Program-made: the position numbers and the translations under genes
The notes under the pieces: generated by a model
The model's input: only the letters and a program-made list of their open reading frames with translations
Database searches by the model: none
What the model was told of the DNA's origin: nothing
DNA from: Austropuccinia psidii
Lineage: Eukaryota > Basidiomycota > Pucciniomycetes > Pucciniales > Sphaerophragmiaceae
Direction of reading: 5' to 3'
NCBI GenBank assembly: GCA_023105745.1
Contig: JALGQZ010000002.1
Span: 48,458,497 to 48,522,496, forward strand
DNA length: 64,000 bases
Shown here: piece by piece, positions 35,276-48,254 of the stretch
Position numbering within the stretch: the stretch's first letter is position 1
How the letters are laid out: each line of letters begins with the position of its first letter

Positions 35276-37046
35276 TGAGAGCCATAAAATACAATATTTT
35301 CATAAACAATGGTCATACTAAAGGAAAGAATATTTCCAAAATTGAACTTTCAATATGGGAGTGTCACAATCATTAATTAGGCCGGGGTAATCAGGAATGT
35401 AATAATAAAAATAAGAAGATAATAGCTATCTGTTAATTAAGCCATAGAGTTCTGGAAGGCATTAAATACTAGTAATATGACATGACATGTAAATTATTGA
35501 AAAATTCCCTGTTATGGAGATTGTATAGCAATAAGGTCATCTAACTGTTTGTTTTCTTGGAATATTATTAAGTCTCTAGCTTTTTTATCAAATTGATTTG
35601 CAGGAAAAGAATGAATGAGTGATCACTCCTCCATGGCATACCAAAATCATTCTGCCACAACCTTACCACTATGAGCCCCATAAATTTATTGAAATTAAAT
35701 AACTTGTGAGTTGAAAACTTAAATGGGGTCTCCAATACAGTAAATGAATATTTCCATAAAGTACTGGCTTTGATCCTTTGTGTTCCAGATATTGATGCCA
35801 CAACAGATTTGTGTTTTATGTGGAAGTTCCCAAGGTTACTTAAAATTGAATCTTTGAATTTATAATATGTCCTTTTTGGAAATTTGCATAATTTTATTTC
35901 TGAAAGCCTATGAAAATTGAGGTGTAAAATTTGCAATATCTTCACAGAATGTGTTATTTTAAAGGATGGTTAAGGGTAGCTGAGCATAAATAATACATTT
36001 TACTGCAAACTTCTGGTTTATTTAAAACTTAGGGGATTCCATTTTCTTCAAATTTTGGGGATAAATATAACCAGGATGCCAGTTCTTTCATTCCTGAAAC
36101 AAACTGGGAAAATTGGGTACAATTTGTATTTATATTAAATATGTTAAAGCCAATAATAGAATTTGCACATATTAAGAACTTGAATATTTAGCTCAAAATG
36201 AGCAGCACCCGACTGGATTCTATTCCTCTTTGGGGCTGAAATCCTGGTTTCTGTAAAATATTAAATGTCAGGCACATATGGAAATAATTAGCAGGAATAG
36301 TGGACTATGAGCTGCAAATTGTATGAATTTGACTTTTTTTATTGTTTCAAATCAAATAAGTATCTTCAGAATAATTATAAAGTATTTTAACAAAAGAGCC
36401 CCCAAAACTAAGTGCATCTAAATTTGAATTATTATTGTCAATGGTATCTATTAAGAATTATCTTGAAATGGTGAGTATTGGGTTGATACAAAAATAATAA
36501 ATGTTTTGAGGATGATAAAAAAGGGGATCTTAAAAGAATTATTTCATTGAAGGTGAGATATTCAATGAATATTTCACATTTATGGGGGCTATTAAATTGA
36601 GTTACATAATGTTCAAAGGCCAAAAATTGGTTCTTTCAATTAATTGTATTGTAAAAAAATGCAATCTGATAGTTCCAAAATCAAAATTTGTCTCAGAGGT
36701 TTTGAAAAGCAAAATTAAATTAATATAAGAAACAAAAATTTGAATGTATATTATTTTTGCATTTGTAAGAGGAAATGGAGATGGGGGAATGTTGTCAGGC
36801 TGAGTCTATGAAGAGGTGATAATAGATGTATTTACAGCCTAAACTATGACTGTGACATGGTAAAATTTATTTTAAAAAGTTTAATTGATGAAAATAAAGG
36901 TTAATAATAAGATATTCAGGGCTTTACTATTGGGAAATAATGGTGGTGAGCACTGTTGAAAGCCCTGGATGAAGCTTTACCAATTGAATTATAATTAATA
37001 CTACAATACTTGAAATTAGATGTATACCTGATTATTTTCCAAGAGT
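35276..37046. other. Unassigned DNA with minus-strand open frames
   Basis: The minus strand has a 125-codon open frame (35568-35945) and a 61-codon one (36438-36623). I recognise no domain in either, and neither is followed by clear intron signals. They could be pieces of a decayed element protein. The region ends at the left TSD (ATAAC, 37047-37051) of LTR-B2. Confidence 0.4.
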
Positions 37047-37051
37047 ATAAC

Positions 37052-38900
37052 TGTAAGGTGTGGATATGAAACTTTGATTAAAAATCAAGTACTTTTCCTG
37101 TCCTCAAAAATTGTATAAGGTAAAAATCAATTAAAAACAGTAAGAAATATTATTTTTAAGAGAAAACACGCCAATTTTATTGTTTATAACTTTATTAGTA
37201 TAAAAAAAATAATATTATAAAGATTTATTGTTTTACCAACAATAAAAATTTATCCAATAATACTCTACAAGAGATATTTTAAGGCTACAAAAGAAATTTC
37301 TTCAAGAGCAATTTCAATTGGGATTAATTGAGCAAAGAAATGCAAGCAATTAATTAAAGAACAAAGTCTTTAAAAAGAATATTAAAGAGAAAACATGCCC
37401 AAAAGTGACCAGAGTGAATTTGGAAACAAAGTGACAAAGTTTAGAGTGATGAAAGATGCGTTAATTCACTTTTGGGGTGGTTCAGGGGTAAAAATGATTA
37501 TAAGAGTTACAAACAATGATTATAATGATTTTTTCACATGGCTAAAAGGTTAAAAATGATTTAACAAAGGTGGTTGGAATCTTTTATTGATTTGTTTAAC
37601 AGTGTTTAAACTAATTAATAAAAGGAAAAGATTCTAACATGAAGAGAAAAGTGGGGCAAAGAAGACATTCTTTTATAGCCATCAATTTTCTTACTCCAAA
37701 AGTAAAATTTACTCTTGTCAGTCGTGAAAAACAGTCTGACAGAAGCAAAGCCAATTATGGCATCATTGAACCCTGGTTTGGACCAAAAAAGGGCTGGTTT
37801 AAGCCATTTTTAGCCATTTTTAACCATTTTAGACCCTTAAATCAGCCATTACTATAGCAATACCTAGTCTAGAGCCTTCAAAACACGTCAGAATGTGTGT
37901 AAGAGACATAGAAGCCAGTTAAAACTGTTTTTACTATGATTGTTTTATCTTAAGGGTAGTTTTACCCTCTTGGCAACAGCTAAAACTACCCCAGTTGGTA
38001 TCAAAACCTCATCATCAATTGAGTCCACAGACCCTGTAACTCAATTCCAGGCCAAACGTGATGAACGTTTGTGTGAATTTTGACATCCCATGCCTGTAAG
38101 CAAGGATTTTGGGGGTCTAGCTCCCCCTTAGAGCTGGAGTTCCTTTCCCCCCCCAAATTTAATCTTTCCAATTTATTGTTCTTTAATTCCTCATCATGTA
38201 TTATACTTATAATTTACATATGTAATTCAATTGAGTTGTACAGTTTAATACAGTAATAATTGATACCTCATATGTAAATCAAAGTTCACTTATGTAATAC
38301 ATGCGCACATTTTGACATTTCAATTGAATTCAATTGAAAATACTTTAATTCCTCATAACTTCTAAACTAAACACAACACCTCAATTTTAACACAAAAATT
38401 GATGGTTAAAACCACATGTGGTGCGGGTTGGATTAAAGTTTTGAGGATTTTCAACTTTTGTATTGAAAATACTAAAGACTTAATTTAAGCTTATTTAGAG
38501 TTGAGTTACAAAAATTTCACTCAGAGGTGACCCCACCTAATTTTTTATGAGGAATCCAATGGTGAAATAATTTTTATATGTTTATTTACTGGATAAAAAG
38601 TGATAATAATTTTTTATTTAACTTTTTTCCAAATTTGTTTATTTTTTTACAATTTTGTTAAAAATTAATTTTTACTTAATTTTTTCAAGTATAAATGTAA
38701 TTTTACAATTTCAAAATTTTAATGTAATTTTATTTTTAAATTGTAATTATTGTAATTAAATATTTAATTGTGAATATAATTTTATATTGATATTTTGATT
38801 TTCATTTTAATAATATAAATAAATTTATTTTATTTATATTTATATGTTAATTTTGTATTTGTGGTCTTTTGGGCATATTAAATTACCTCTAAGGCTCACA
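37052..38900 (+). mobile_element. Solo LTR, family LTR-B copy 2
   Basis: This 1,849-bp repeat begins TGTAAGGTGTGG and ends AAGGCTCACA. It is flanked by a perfect 5-bp TSD, ATAAC, at 37047-37051 and 38901-38905. It is collinear with LTR-B copy 1 (11265-13065). It contains the conserved hairpin 37954-37991 and an open stretch (37639-37857) matching the open stretch of copy 1. No internal element sequence adjoins it, so it is a solo LTR. Confidence 0.92.
37639..37857 (+). other. Open stretch conserved between LTR-B copies
   Basis: A 72-codon frame begins MKRKVGQRRHSFIAIN. The same frame (from the second Met of the 11775-11987 stretch) is open in copy 1 with few amino-acid changes until a frameshift near the C-terminus. 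It is basic and has no recognised domain. The copies are similar overall, so conservation may reflect recent common origin and not selection. Confidence 0.3.
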
Positions 38901-38934
38901 ATAACTGTTTTTGACAGTTGTAATACGTAGGAGT

Positions 38935-40245
38935 TCAAGATCAGGATGAGGAAACATTTTTTGGTGGAGAAAAGGTCCCTTTTTATCCTAAAATTGGGTG
39001 AAAAAGGCTTCTAGACCTTTCCACGTAGAGTAAGTGAAGATTTTTCATTTCCAAGGAATGGCTTGTGGTTTTCACAAAGCCTGTATAGCCTATATTGGGC
39101 TCAGATGTGGCTTTGAACCCACATCTGGGCAGTTTTCACCAATACAGGGTGAAAACTTTCATCTGGGGACCACATAGCCCTTTTCTGACGTGTATGACAC
39201 ATAGAATGCTTTACAGAACCTGTACAGGACCCCATTATTGAAGGATAAACAGGCTTCTTTGTCTGCTTGACACCTTGTAATCATAATTATGGGAGAATAT
39301 CCCACAGTAAGGCTGTATTGGTCTAATTGTGGGATTCTGACCTTAAGCCTGCCATACCTTTGTCAGTTTTTGAGATATCAAGCTCAAAGTTGGTCATTGT
39401 GTAGCCCTGGATGTGTTATACACAATGGTACATCATTTGATATGGCTATCATTAAATATGGCAAAGCTATACCATGTACAAGATTTTTTGTTCATATGTA
39501 TGATTTGTTTAAAATCTGTATGGAGCTTGTTTGCCCCATAACTTTTGTTCTAGATGAGATATGGGGAAATAGATGGAACCATCAGATAGCCCTAATTCAT
39601 CCCTTTCCAAAAAGAACCCACTTTAGGTATCTCACCCTAAAACTGTAGAAGTTAGATGAGAGGTGAATATTACATTCCCCCTTATTTGACCTTATTTTGG
39701 TCATAACTTTAGTAATTCTGATGATAGCTCAAATTTGTTAGTAACACTGGATAGCCCTGACTAAGAGATTCATTTGGAATACCTATTTAATTGGGTTAAG
39801 CCTCTTCCTCTGGTTTTCAGATGAGAGGTGAAAATTAAGGTTTATGCTCAGCAACAACCTTGAGAGGGAATAACTTTGTTATTCTTTGTCCTATGATGGT
39901 GGGACTTGTGTATTTGGAAAGTGGTAGGTTTCCTCTTTTGTTTGATACCTTTTGAGTTGATTTGGCTCAGCTCCATTTTTTGGTGGTATATTGGCTTTAC
40001 CATTGGTTTATGGTATTTGGCTGTCATGCTTGTGCTCTGGTTTTGAGTCACAGGCTTACAAATGTTGTGTGTGGCTGGGTGAATAATCATGAAAATTGAC
40101 CAATACAACTACTCTGACAGGTTTTGGTCTTGTACTTTGGGTGAAAATTAGGGCTCAGTGGTTAGTCCGGAGTATCATAAGTTTGAGCTAACATTAGATG
40201 GGTTGAGGTCAAGTATGACTCAATACTTAGACTTTATTTCCATAA
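38935..40245 (+). repeat. Degenerate interspersed repeat, family C copy 2
   Basis: This is collinear with family C copy 1 (33915-35275). Within it, a tagccctg-type block recurs near 39404, 39589 and 39755, suggesting an internal period of about 170-190 bp. It begins directly after LTR-B2 and its TSD, so LTR-B2 may have inserted at or inside a family C unit. Open frames of 119 codons (39289-39648, plus) and 86 codons (39848-40108, minus) have no recognisable domain. Confidence 0.55.
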
Positions 40246-43200
40246 CTACTATGGAAAAAAGGAGTTTCTGATTTGAACACAATCAATGAACTGAAAATTT
40301 CCACTGCAGTCTTCACACATAAGAGTTATATCAATTTTTTACCATAATTAATGCAGAATTATGATGATTTAAGATATTTGTCTGTTAAGCTTTATTTATT
40401 AAATAATTTTTTTATCTATCTTTCAGTTATTTAGAATATTTTATCACTATGTAAAGTTTTTCACTTTTCTTATCATGGTCAAAAGGTATTACTATTTATA
40501 GTTCCTATATAGTGATATTCCATTTATAAATGTATTAAAACTCCAATAATTGACTATACAATTCAATGCTATCCTTGGATACTATCAATATGAACTAGAG
40601 AAGAACTTAACTTGATATAAAAAGATGAAAAGAAATAGAATAACAGGAAGAAAATCTTAAAATGAAGGGAGCTATAAAGCTTTGATTTAATAAAATATAG
40701 GATTCATGAATAATTACTGAATTTCTGCTTACTAATTTCAAACTCAGCTTTTATTGAATGTAGAATTCTCCTCTTCCAAGAATTCCCTGGATTTAGAAAT
40801 AATAATAATATGTAATAAAAATATTTAATAAATAAAATGTAAACAAAAACTGTAAGCTTTGATTTTTTTGGATTTTTTCATTTTGTCAATTTTTATGTCT
40901 TGAATTTTATTTTATATTAAAAATGGTATATGAATCTCAAATTACTTCATTTTGATTACTTTCTAAACATAAAGGACAAAATTTCTTTAAAAACTAAGCT
41001 TTGAACTTACTTGGTAGGTTAATGAGCATATAACTTGATTGAAATAATGGTCAGGATATGGGTATTAGGTCCACTGACTTAGTAAAACTGAACAAATCCA
41101 AATACAATATTTGACTGAATTATCCTCAAAGAATTGAGATTTTGACTTAAAATATTTGACTTTTTGCTTTTTCCTGAGAATTTGAGCCAGAAATTTATGA
41201 AAAAACAAGGGAGTGATTATAAAAAATATTTTGATTCAATTTACAAGAACTTCAAAAATTTCAAGCCTTATTTCTCACTTTTATTAAATAATTATACATA
41301 AAAAGTAATACCTGTGTTTAATTGTAAGCTTGATGATAAATATTTCTTTTTTAAAAAGCTTTAATCATTCAGAAAGGACCTTTTATGTCCAGAAAGATTT
41401 CAGCAAAAATAAAGTGTCCTATATGAACAAGCCATATATTTAAAGTACTAACACAAACTAAAAACAAAATATAATTTTTTAGAATTAAGGAAGAAGAGAA
41501 AACATCTCAGTCTCCATGAAATTCTAATTTCAAAATAATTAAAGTCTTTTTCCGTGAGACAAAAAATAAGAAATAAATCAAGCAAAGACAATTTCTATTT
41601 GATGATTTTTTGACCCAAAATTCTTTCATAGCTATCTTTAAAAAGAGAATCTGGGATATTAAGTTAGAAACATAGAAATTTACCTTTCTTAACTAGAGAA
41701 CTCATAATAATTCAAATAATACATAAAAAAATGGAAATAATATAGTTCAACTTGGAATCCAAGATGTATGCTACGGAATGAAATTTAGTTAATTAAATTT
41801 AGGAAATCAAACTGAGAAATTAAATCGTATTTTGATAGAAACTCTTATTTTAAAGGCCTCTATGATACCCATGATTGTGAGAATGATGATGTGTATATTT
41901 ATCTCTTTATATTGTTTTGATTAGTAACCTTTAGGGAATCGCAGATCTCTGAGAAAAGATTTTATAAAGTTTCTATTATTTATTCATTTTCACATAAAAT
42001 TTAACCTTGCAGAATTATTCAAATTGAAAAAATTACATTGAGAATCAATTTTAAGGGGAAGATGTAGAAAAAAGTTCCTAACTCAGATATTCAAAGCTTG
42101 AAATGAAGAACTGCATAGGGAGTATATCTTAAGGCAAGGTTTACTGAAAAAATTTCATTAGAAGCACTGAAACATTTTATTTGAAAAATTAAGTTTCTTG
42201 TATTAATTTTACATCCTGTCAAAAATCACAAATTAAAAATTAGCTCAGTATTTCAATAAAGGATATTATAAGAATCTCTTTAAGGGTATATTCAATGACT
42301 AATCAATTAAAATATGACTAGGACTGCAAGAAAGATAATTTACACATCTTAATTTTACATTTTCTCAAAAATGATGGGAGAGTTGTTGAAAGTCTCTTAT
42401 TTGGAAATTGATTAAAAACTTTGCAATATTATGTGGATTACATATTAATATAAAAAGGAATTTTCAAATCAATATATCTTTCTTCCAACACTTAAAAATA
42501 AAAAATCAAACTATTTCATATTACATCACATATGGAATGTGATTTTATGATTTTGACGATTGAGATTAGTCAATAAGAATGAAATTCTTGATTCAAATTC
42601 AATGTGAGAGATATAAAAAAATAAATAGGTTTTCTTGAGGGGATTCAAATTTATAAAAAATGAAGTATTTAGTTTTCAAAACAGGATTCATTTTTAAATG
42701 AAAGAATTGACTTATACATTTACTAATTCAAAATTTCTCCATTTAAAAACAAAAAGGGAAACTTGACTGAGTTAATTAAAGAAATATTCATAATCACAAA
42801 TATGAAAGCATTTGGAAAAATAATTAATAGAAAACACATGTGTTTCAATTTTCTTGTTATATAGTATTTCAAAGATTGATACATTAATCTTTCAATTTTG
42901 AACAATGAATCTCTTATTATAATACTTATTATTGAAAGGAACATGTGGATATAAATGAAGAGAATTAAATAATAAAAGACATATTTTATTCCATTTCGCT
43001 TATGAGGGAGTTTAAAAAAGGATTTCTTATATATTTTTATTACTCATTATATAACTCCTAACATTTGTGTTTAATTCATAGTTAGTTTTCTACTTTTTAT
43101 TTCTTAATGAGCCAGCTTAAATGTAAATATATCCTATCTATAATAGGAGTTAGAGAAAATGAAGTTGGAGAGAATTGCTATTCAAACTTTTTTATTATCC

Positions 43201-43269
43201 TTGTATTATACCATCATTATAATCTTGATTTGGAGAAATATAGCTATACTGTATCCTATTGAGAGAATA
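40246..43269. other. AT-rich DNA, no gene seen
   Basis: No supported feature. Frames such as 42723-42944 on the minus strand are short and hydrophobic, as expected for T-rich DNA. Confidence 0.55.
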
Positions 43270-43425
43270 ATATATATAAGGCATGGTATTTCCATGCCTC
43301 CACCTCAAATTTACACCTATTCCTATGTATGGAAATGTGGTCTCAGATATTCCTTAATGCCTTTCATGAATGTAATTTGCTAAACCCACTCATCAAAGTG
43401 ATTACTAAATCCACACCACATTCTT
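43270..43425 (-). repeat. Short repeat shared with 55590-55710
   Basis: Read on the minus strand, this matches the plus strand at about 55610-55710. Shared words are gatgagtg.gtttag, catgaaaggcat, gtatctgagacca and aggaataggtg, with substitutions between. It lies just past the C-terminal end of the SNF2 remnant here and just past the MULE remnant there, in opposite orientation. The 74-codon plus-strand frame at 43159-43383 overlaps it and is not supported as a gene. Confidence 0.65.
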
Positions 43426-43689
43426 ATTACTCTAAAAGAACATCAATTTCACAGATTCTAATTTTCAATTTTAATGCTAATATGAGTCTCTAAGAAACAT
43501 GTTGATAGCTAAGAGTATGTAAAACTACTTTCTACAGTTGTTCTTTCACGAGAAAATAACCACCATAAGGGTAGAAAAATGAACTCCAGTAAGAGCTTTG
43601 AGTGAGTAGAAATTACTCACCTTTCCAAAGTACACATCTTTTGTTGTACCTGTAATTTATGACTTTAAAATGAATGGTTGTAATTTCTT

Positions 43690-46600
43690 CATTGAATAAA
43701 GCTTTCTATTATTTAAAATACAATTTGCATTTTTATCTTGACTGTTTGATGTTCTATAAGATGGAATGCCTTTACATTCTGCCTTTGTAAATTACAATGG
43801 AGAAAATAAATAGCTTGGTATCCAGAAGCTGGATTCCAATGATGCTCCTAGACATATATTAAATATAGAAATTAAATTCAATTATTCCTTCAAGGTCACA
43901 TAATAATAATAATTCATACCATTATAAGTACAGAATTAGCACAAGTCATATTCAGGCCAACTCCTGCAGTCCTTTTTGAAGCCACAAGTACTTCTACATT
44001 CTTTTTTCCCTTGAATTTCTGAAGTCCCCCCTCTTGAATAGCTGGGCCTATTGTTCCATCAACACAAGTAAAAATAATTTTGTTGTTTTCAAATAAAATT
44101 CTGATTCTACCAAATTATAACCAATAATTGTCAATCAAAAGATTCATAATGATAAAGTAGAGGGGAAAAACAGAATTTTTATAGACAACATAAGGGAAAT
44201 ACCCAAACTAAAAATTCAAGAAATTTTGTGAACTGCAAAGAAATCACTGATTTTGTGGTTCAATTTTTGATATTTCAGTGTGATAAAAAGATTTTCAGGG
44301 GCCTCTTGAGCTTAATGCTTTGTAGAAATATTTTTGATTCAAAAATGTGTCATTATGGTACTATTCAAAAAGCTCTCTTCTATTTGTTTACCATATGGGG
44401 GAGCATACCTTTATTGTAATATATACTTTCACTAATAAAGTGATGATTGCAATAAAGGAAAATCTTTCTTATATAATTGAAGAGAATTTCTGGGCCTTGA
44501 TGAGATTATGATAAGAAATATCTTTAACTCCCATTATATTGATCCAATTTCAAATCTGAGAGAGGTTCATGGATATAATAATGATCAATTTCAGGTAGAT
44601 CATTCAAAATGTTGTCCTATTTATTTGTAGAGAAATATTCACCAGGCATGTCTAAATGGGGCTATAGTTTCCTTTTTTAAGCTTGTGCAATATAGTTTGT
44701 GCCTAATTCTCTTGTGTTTCATTATAAGGTGTTGTATTGAAGGTGATTAGGCTCCTATTGTCACTTATACTGTTTTGAATAGGGGCTCCCATCAGAAAGC
44801 TGTTTCTGGATGTTTGGATTCCCCTAATTTCTTTGAAGAATTATGAATCATGAATTACTATTTGAGCAAGTATGTGAATATAATTTTTATATATTTAATC
44901 AGAAATAAACAAGCTTTAAATAATAAGTATAAAAACTCACTGGCACTTATATAAGACAAATTGTTACAATTCACTCTGTTAAATCCAAGAGCTTTCTATA
45001 TTATTAGGCTGACCAACCTCATGGGCTAAAGAATGATAGATGAATATTAAAATATCAGCTCTGGAAATATTTTTAAGTCAAATCTCCTTTCTATTAATCC
45101 CATGATAGGTGACAAGCTTGAGTATATATATGTCTGTGTGTAATTTGGTTTCATTTTATTAATTATTTAGCAAATGAGGTACACATATCATGAGGGTGTA
45201 ATGTTTTCTTTTTACTTAAGAAATTTGGTGTAGGGTGAAATATCTCTTTTCAAATCTTCAAAGGTCATGCATATGAGTGATATGGGCTTAATTAATTTTC
45301 ACAGTCCCATTTCATCTGCATGAAAACAGCCCAAGGGAGTATGGATGAAGGACTTTTGGAGAAAATTTTATTTATTTTTTGTTATTGCATGTATAAAATT
45401 GATTCTTTTAGTTTAGGATTATTGTTTATTTAACCACAGAGAAGTTTCTGATTTTCCATTTGGGGGTTCTATACCCAGGAGGAATTCCAATTATTGATTT
45501 TGATGAGGCTTGTGTGATTTTTTTAAAAATGGTATAAGGGATTTGATTTTTAAAAGGTAATTTCCACTAGGAATATTTAGGAGCTGTGAGTGCAGAACAG
45601 GGGATCATGAAATGTTCTTGGAAGAGATAACAAATAAATGAACACCCACAATTTATAGATATTTTGTATCTGGCTGGTTGGTGGATTAATAATGAATTTT
45701 TCACAATGAGGTCAAATATATTACTGATTTGGGAGGAAAATGAAATAAGCACTATTGGAATAGTAATTTTTATCTTGTTGAAAAAATTAAACTTGAGAAA
45801 GGCTCCAATGAAGACTTCCTGGTTGGGGTTTTTATATAGATTGGTGTGCCACAGGCCAGCAGGACCACAGGATATGAATACATCTGTGTCACTAAATAAT
45901 GGTACCAGTGCAGATGTGAAATCAAGAGGGAGACTGATCCAAGCTTCTCCTTGGTGTTGTGTATACAAGAATAAATTTTGACTGTTATCACATAAAAAAA
46001 CCAATCATCCTTTGGAAAAGGTTTCCAAAGGGAATTAGTGAGGCATAGGTGGGTTTTGTAAATACCAGCACAATATGGCTTGGAAGAATCCATCCTTGGA
46101 TAAAGAAAGTTTTGTTTAATATTGAAAGAAATTATTTGTAAATAAAAGGAAGTGGAGAGAAAGAATGAATACTTGATTTATCTTTCTAGTAATCAGGCTG
46201 GCTTGTGGTCTGAAGGTTCTATTTGTATTATAAAACATTTCACATGAAGTCCAATCAAATATTGTCTGAATTAAGGCAATGAAAGAGTATATTCATGTCT
46301 TTCTGAGAAAATGGGTGTTTTACTAACATAATCATTATTTTATATTCAACTAAAGTATAAAAACATGAGGGTCAATTGACTGAGGAAAGGAACTTTATTC
46401 TTGGATATGTCAGTATAACTGTATCAAGATATTAATTAAAAGAATACTGCTATTTGAAGTCAGGACTTTGAAAAGAATGCATGCAGGGAAATTCCAAAGA
46501 TACTTAGCTCAATATATATTCCAGAAAGGTAACAAAATGGAAATTCCTATTTATGTTTGCATCAAAAATACCATTTCATGCATAGGATTCCTTGTATAAG

Positions 46601-47460
46601 GTTGAAAAGCTACATCAAAAAAATGGCAAATAACAAGAGTTCTATATTTTGAAAAGATTCATTTTCTTCTTTTGATTTATTTCTTTATTTCACTCCTTTA
46701 TTGATTCCCATAGGTATTCTATTCTTGGGTTATTGGAGACATACATATAAGGCCTTTAGCTCTTGAATGCAGACTGGAGTTGATTTGGAAAGAACAACCA
46801 AAGTGAGTGATGGTGTGAATTTCAAAAAAATAAAAGGTGGCTCAGTGTTCAGGTGAAAAGTAGTTTAAGCTTTCCAGAGCAGCTAAATAATACCTTTTTT
46901 TCAAGAAAAACCCAAAAGTGTGGAGTATTCAGGCAATTATAGGCCATAACAACAGGATTGGATGGGAATTGGAATTGGTTGTATTGATCATTTCTCAGAC
47001 ATTGTAGACAAACCATAAGTAAAATTATTGGCATACTTCTAATCTCTATCAAGAAAATTATAAAGCCCATTGTTTGTTATTATTACATTGGAGAAGGAGC
47101 AAATTGTTTTGGTGAACCATTGGATTCTATTCACCTTCATGCAATTCAGGTAGCTGGGCTTCTTAAATTATGTAATTATTTTTATGGAAAGCAGAGAAAG
47201 AAAGAATCTTGATGATTGAGGAAATAATATTTATAAACCTAGAAATGATTATCTATTATTCATTATATGTCTCTAATATTTCTGGATTCAATGTGGTCTT
47301 CCTGGCATAAACACCTATTAAAAAGAGAAAAAAAATTAATAAACAAACATAAATACAATGTCCTAAATATTGACTTAATGATTTACCACTATCACTTCCA
47401 CACAGAAATCCAACTCCTTTCATTTGAAAATCAATGAGATAGCTATTGGATTTCATATGA
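43690..47460 (-). pseudogene. SNF2-family helicase remnant
   Basis: Scattered but ordered helicase landmarks lie on the minus strand. In the direction of translation they are: YLIDFQMKGVGFLCGSDSGK (about 47455-47396), resembling the segment before and around the ATP-binding region; RNSFLMGAPIQNSISD (about 44818-44770), the SNF2 motif III LTGTPIQN block; an IFTCVDGTI block (about 44080) followed by VLVASKRTAGVGLNMTCANS (43998-43935), motif V; and HWNPASGYQAI (43845-43811), motif VI, then VKAFHLIEHQTVKIKM (about 43765). Intact relatives are ATP-driven DNA translocases that remodel chromatin. Stops and frameshifts are everywhere, and the 145-codon frame at 45567-46004 inside it is not recognisable. 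It may be a host gene copy captured by repeats or a domain carried by an element. Confidence 0.72.
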
Positions 47461-48250
47461 GGATGATTTTTGGCTAATTTTCAAAGTGATATTAATAATT
47501 AATTTAATTGGGAAAAAGTCAAAGATGGACTATGAAAAGGATGAAAGTAATAAATGAAGAGGGGATCATAATTTTTTGAATTGAAAAATATGGAAGGATT
47601 TGGTTTTTCATTCAGAGAGAATAATAATAGCTTTTTATTATATTGGGCTTGAGCTTAACTGGCACTGTACTGAAATAACCTCTGCTTCTTGATGCATGGT
47701 CCAAAATTTGGGTGAGTATCTTTTTTGGAATTTGAAATATTCTATGTGAATAGTTGGATTTATTATTTGAATATGAGTCATTTTTGGATAAGAGGAAATT
47801 ATTCACAGCTGGTGAAATAGTGCTCCAAATGAAATGATCCTCAGAATGTAAATACAACTGATTGTTGCTTTTTTGTGCTGTTAAAAGATGAATTTTGCAG
47901 AGTTATTGGATGAATTGAGTCACCAATTCATGAAGAAAAATAATTTAAAGCTATTAAAATGGTTCTTCCCATGAGATGGCTCAATACAATTTTGTATTTC
48001 AATGTGTTGAGATAGTTAATTTTGACTCATGATGGGTGAAACAGAAAAGAGAAAAATGTAAAGCTTTATCCTAAAAGAATATTTAAGTTGGCAATGAGCT
48101 GAGATTTAAATAAATGAATCAAGAAAAAACACAAATAGTTAGTTTTTTTAACAACTTTGATTGTTAAAAAATATAAAAATTATAACTAAAAAGATCAAAT
48201 TGAAAATAAAAATCAATTCATTTTTTAAAAATTTGGTTTGAAAAAATATA
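47461..48250. other. Unassigned AT-rich DNA
   Basis: A minus-strand open stretch at 47612-47857 (81 codons) precedes the SNF2 remnant and could be its N-terminal part, but it has no motif I recognise. Nothing else is supported. Confidence 0.4.
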
Positions 48251-48254
48251 TTCA

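Noticed and set aside
35568..35945. 125-codon minus-strand frame
   Set aside because: No family recognised and no supporting intron, start context or neighbour. It is mentioned in the region note but not called as a gene.
39289..39648. 119-codon plus-strand frame after LTR-B2
   Set aside because: It lies in family C. By eye the other family C copy keeps no corresponding open frame, and there is no domain.
45567..46004. 145-codon minus-strand frame and an overlapping 105-codon plus-strand frame
   Set aside because: They overlap each other in a stretch inside the SNF2 remnant. I recognise no motif in either, so neither is called as a separate gene.
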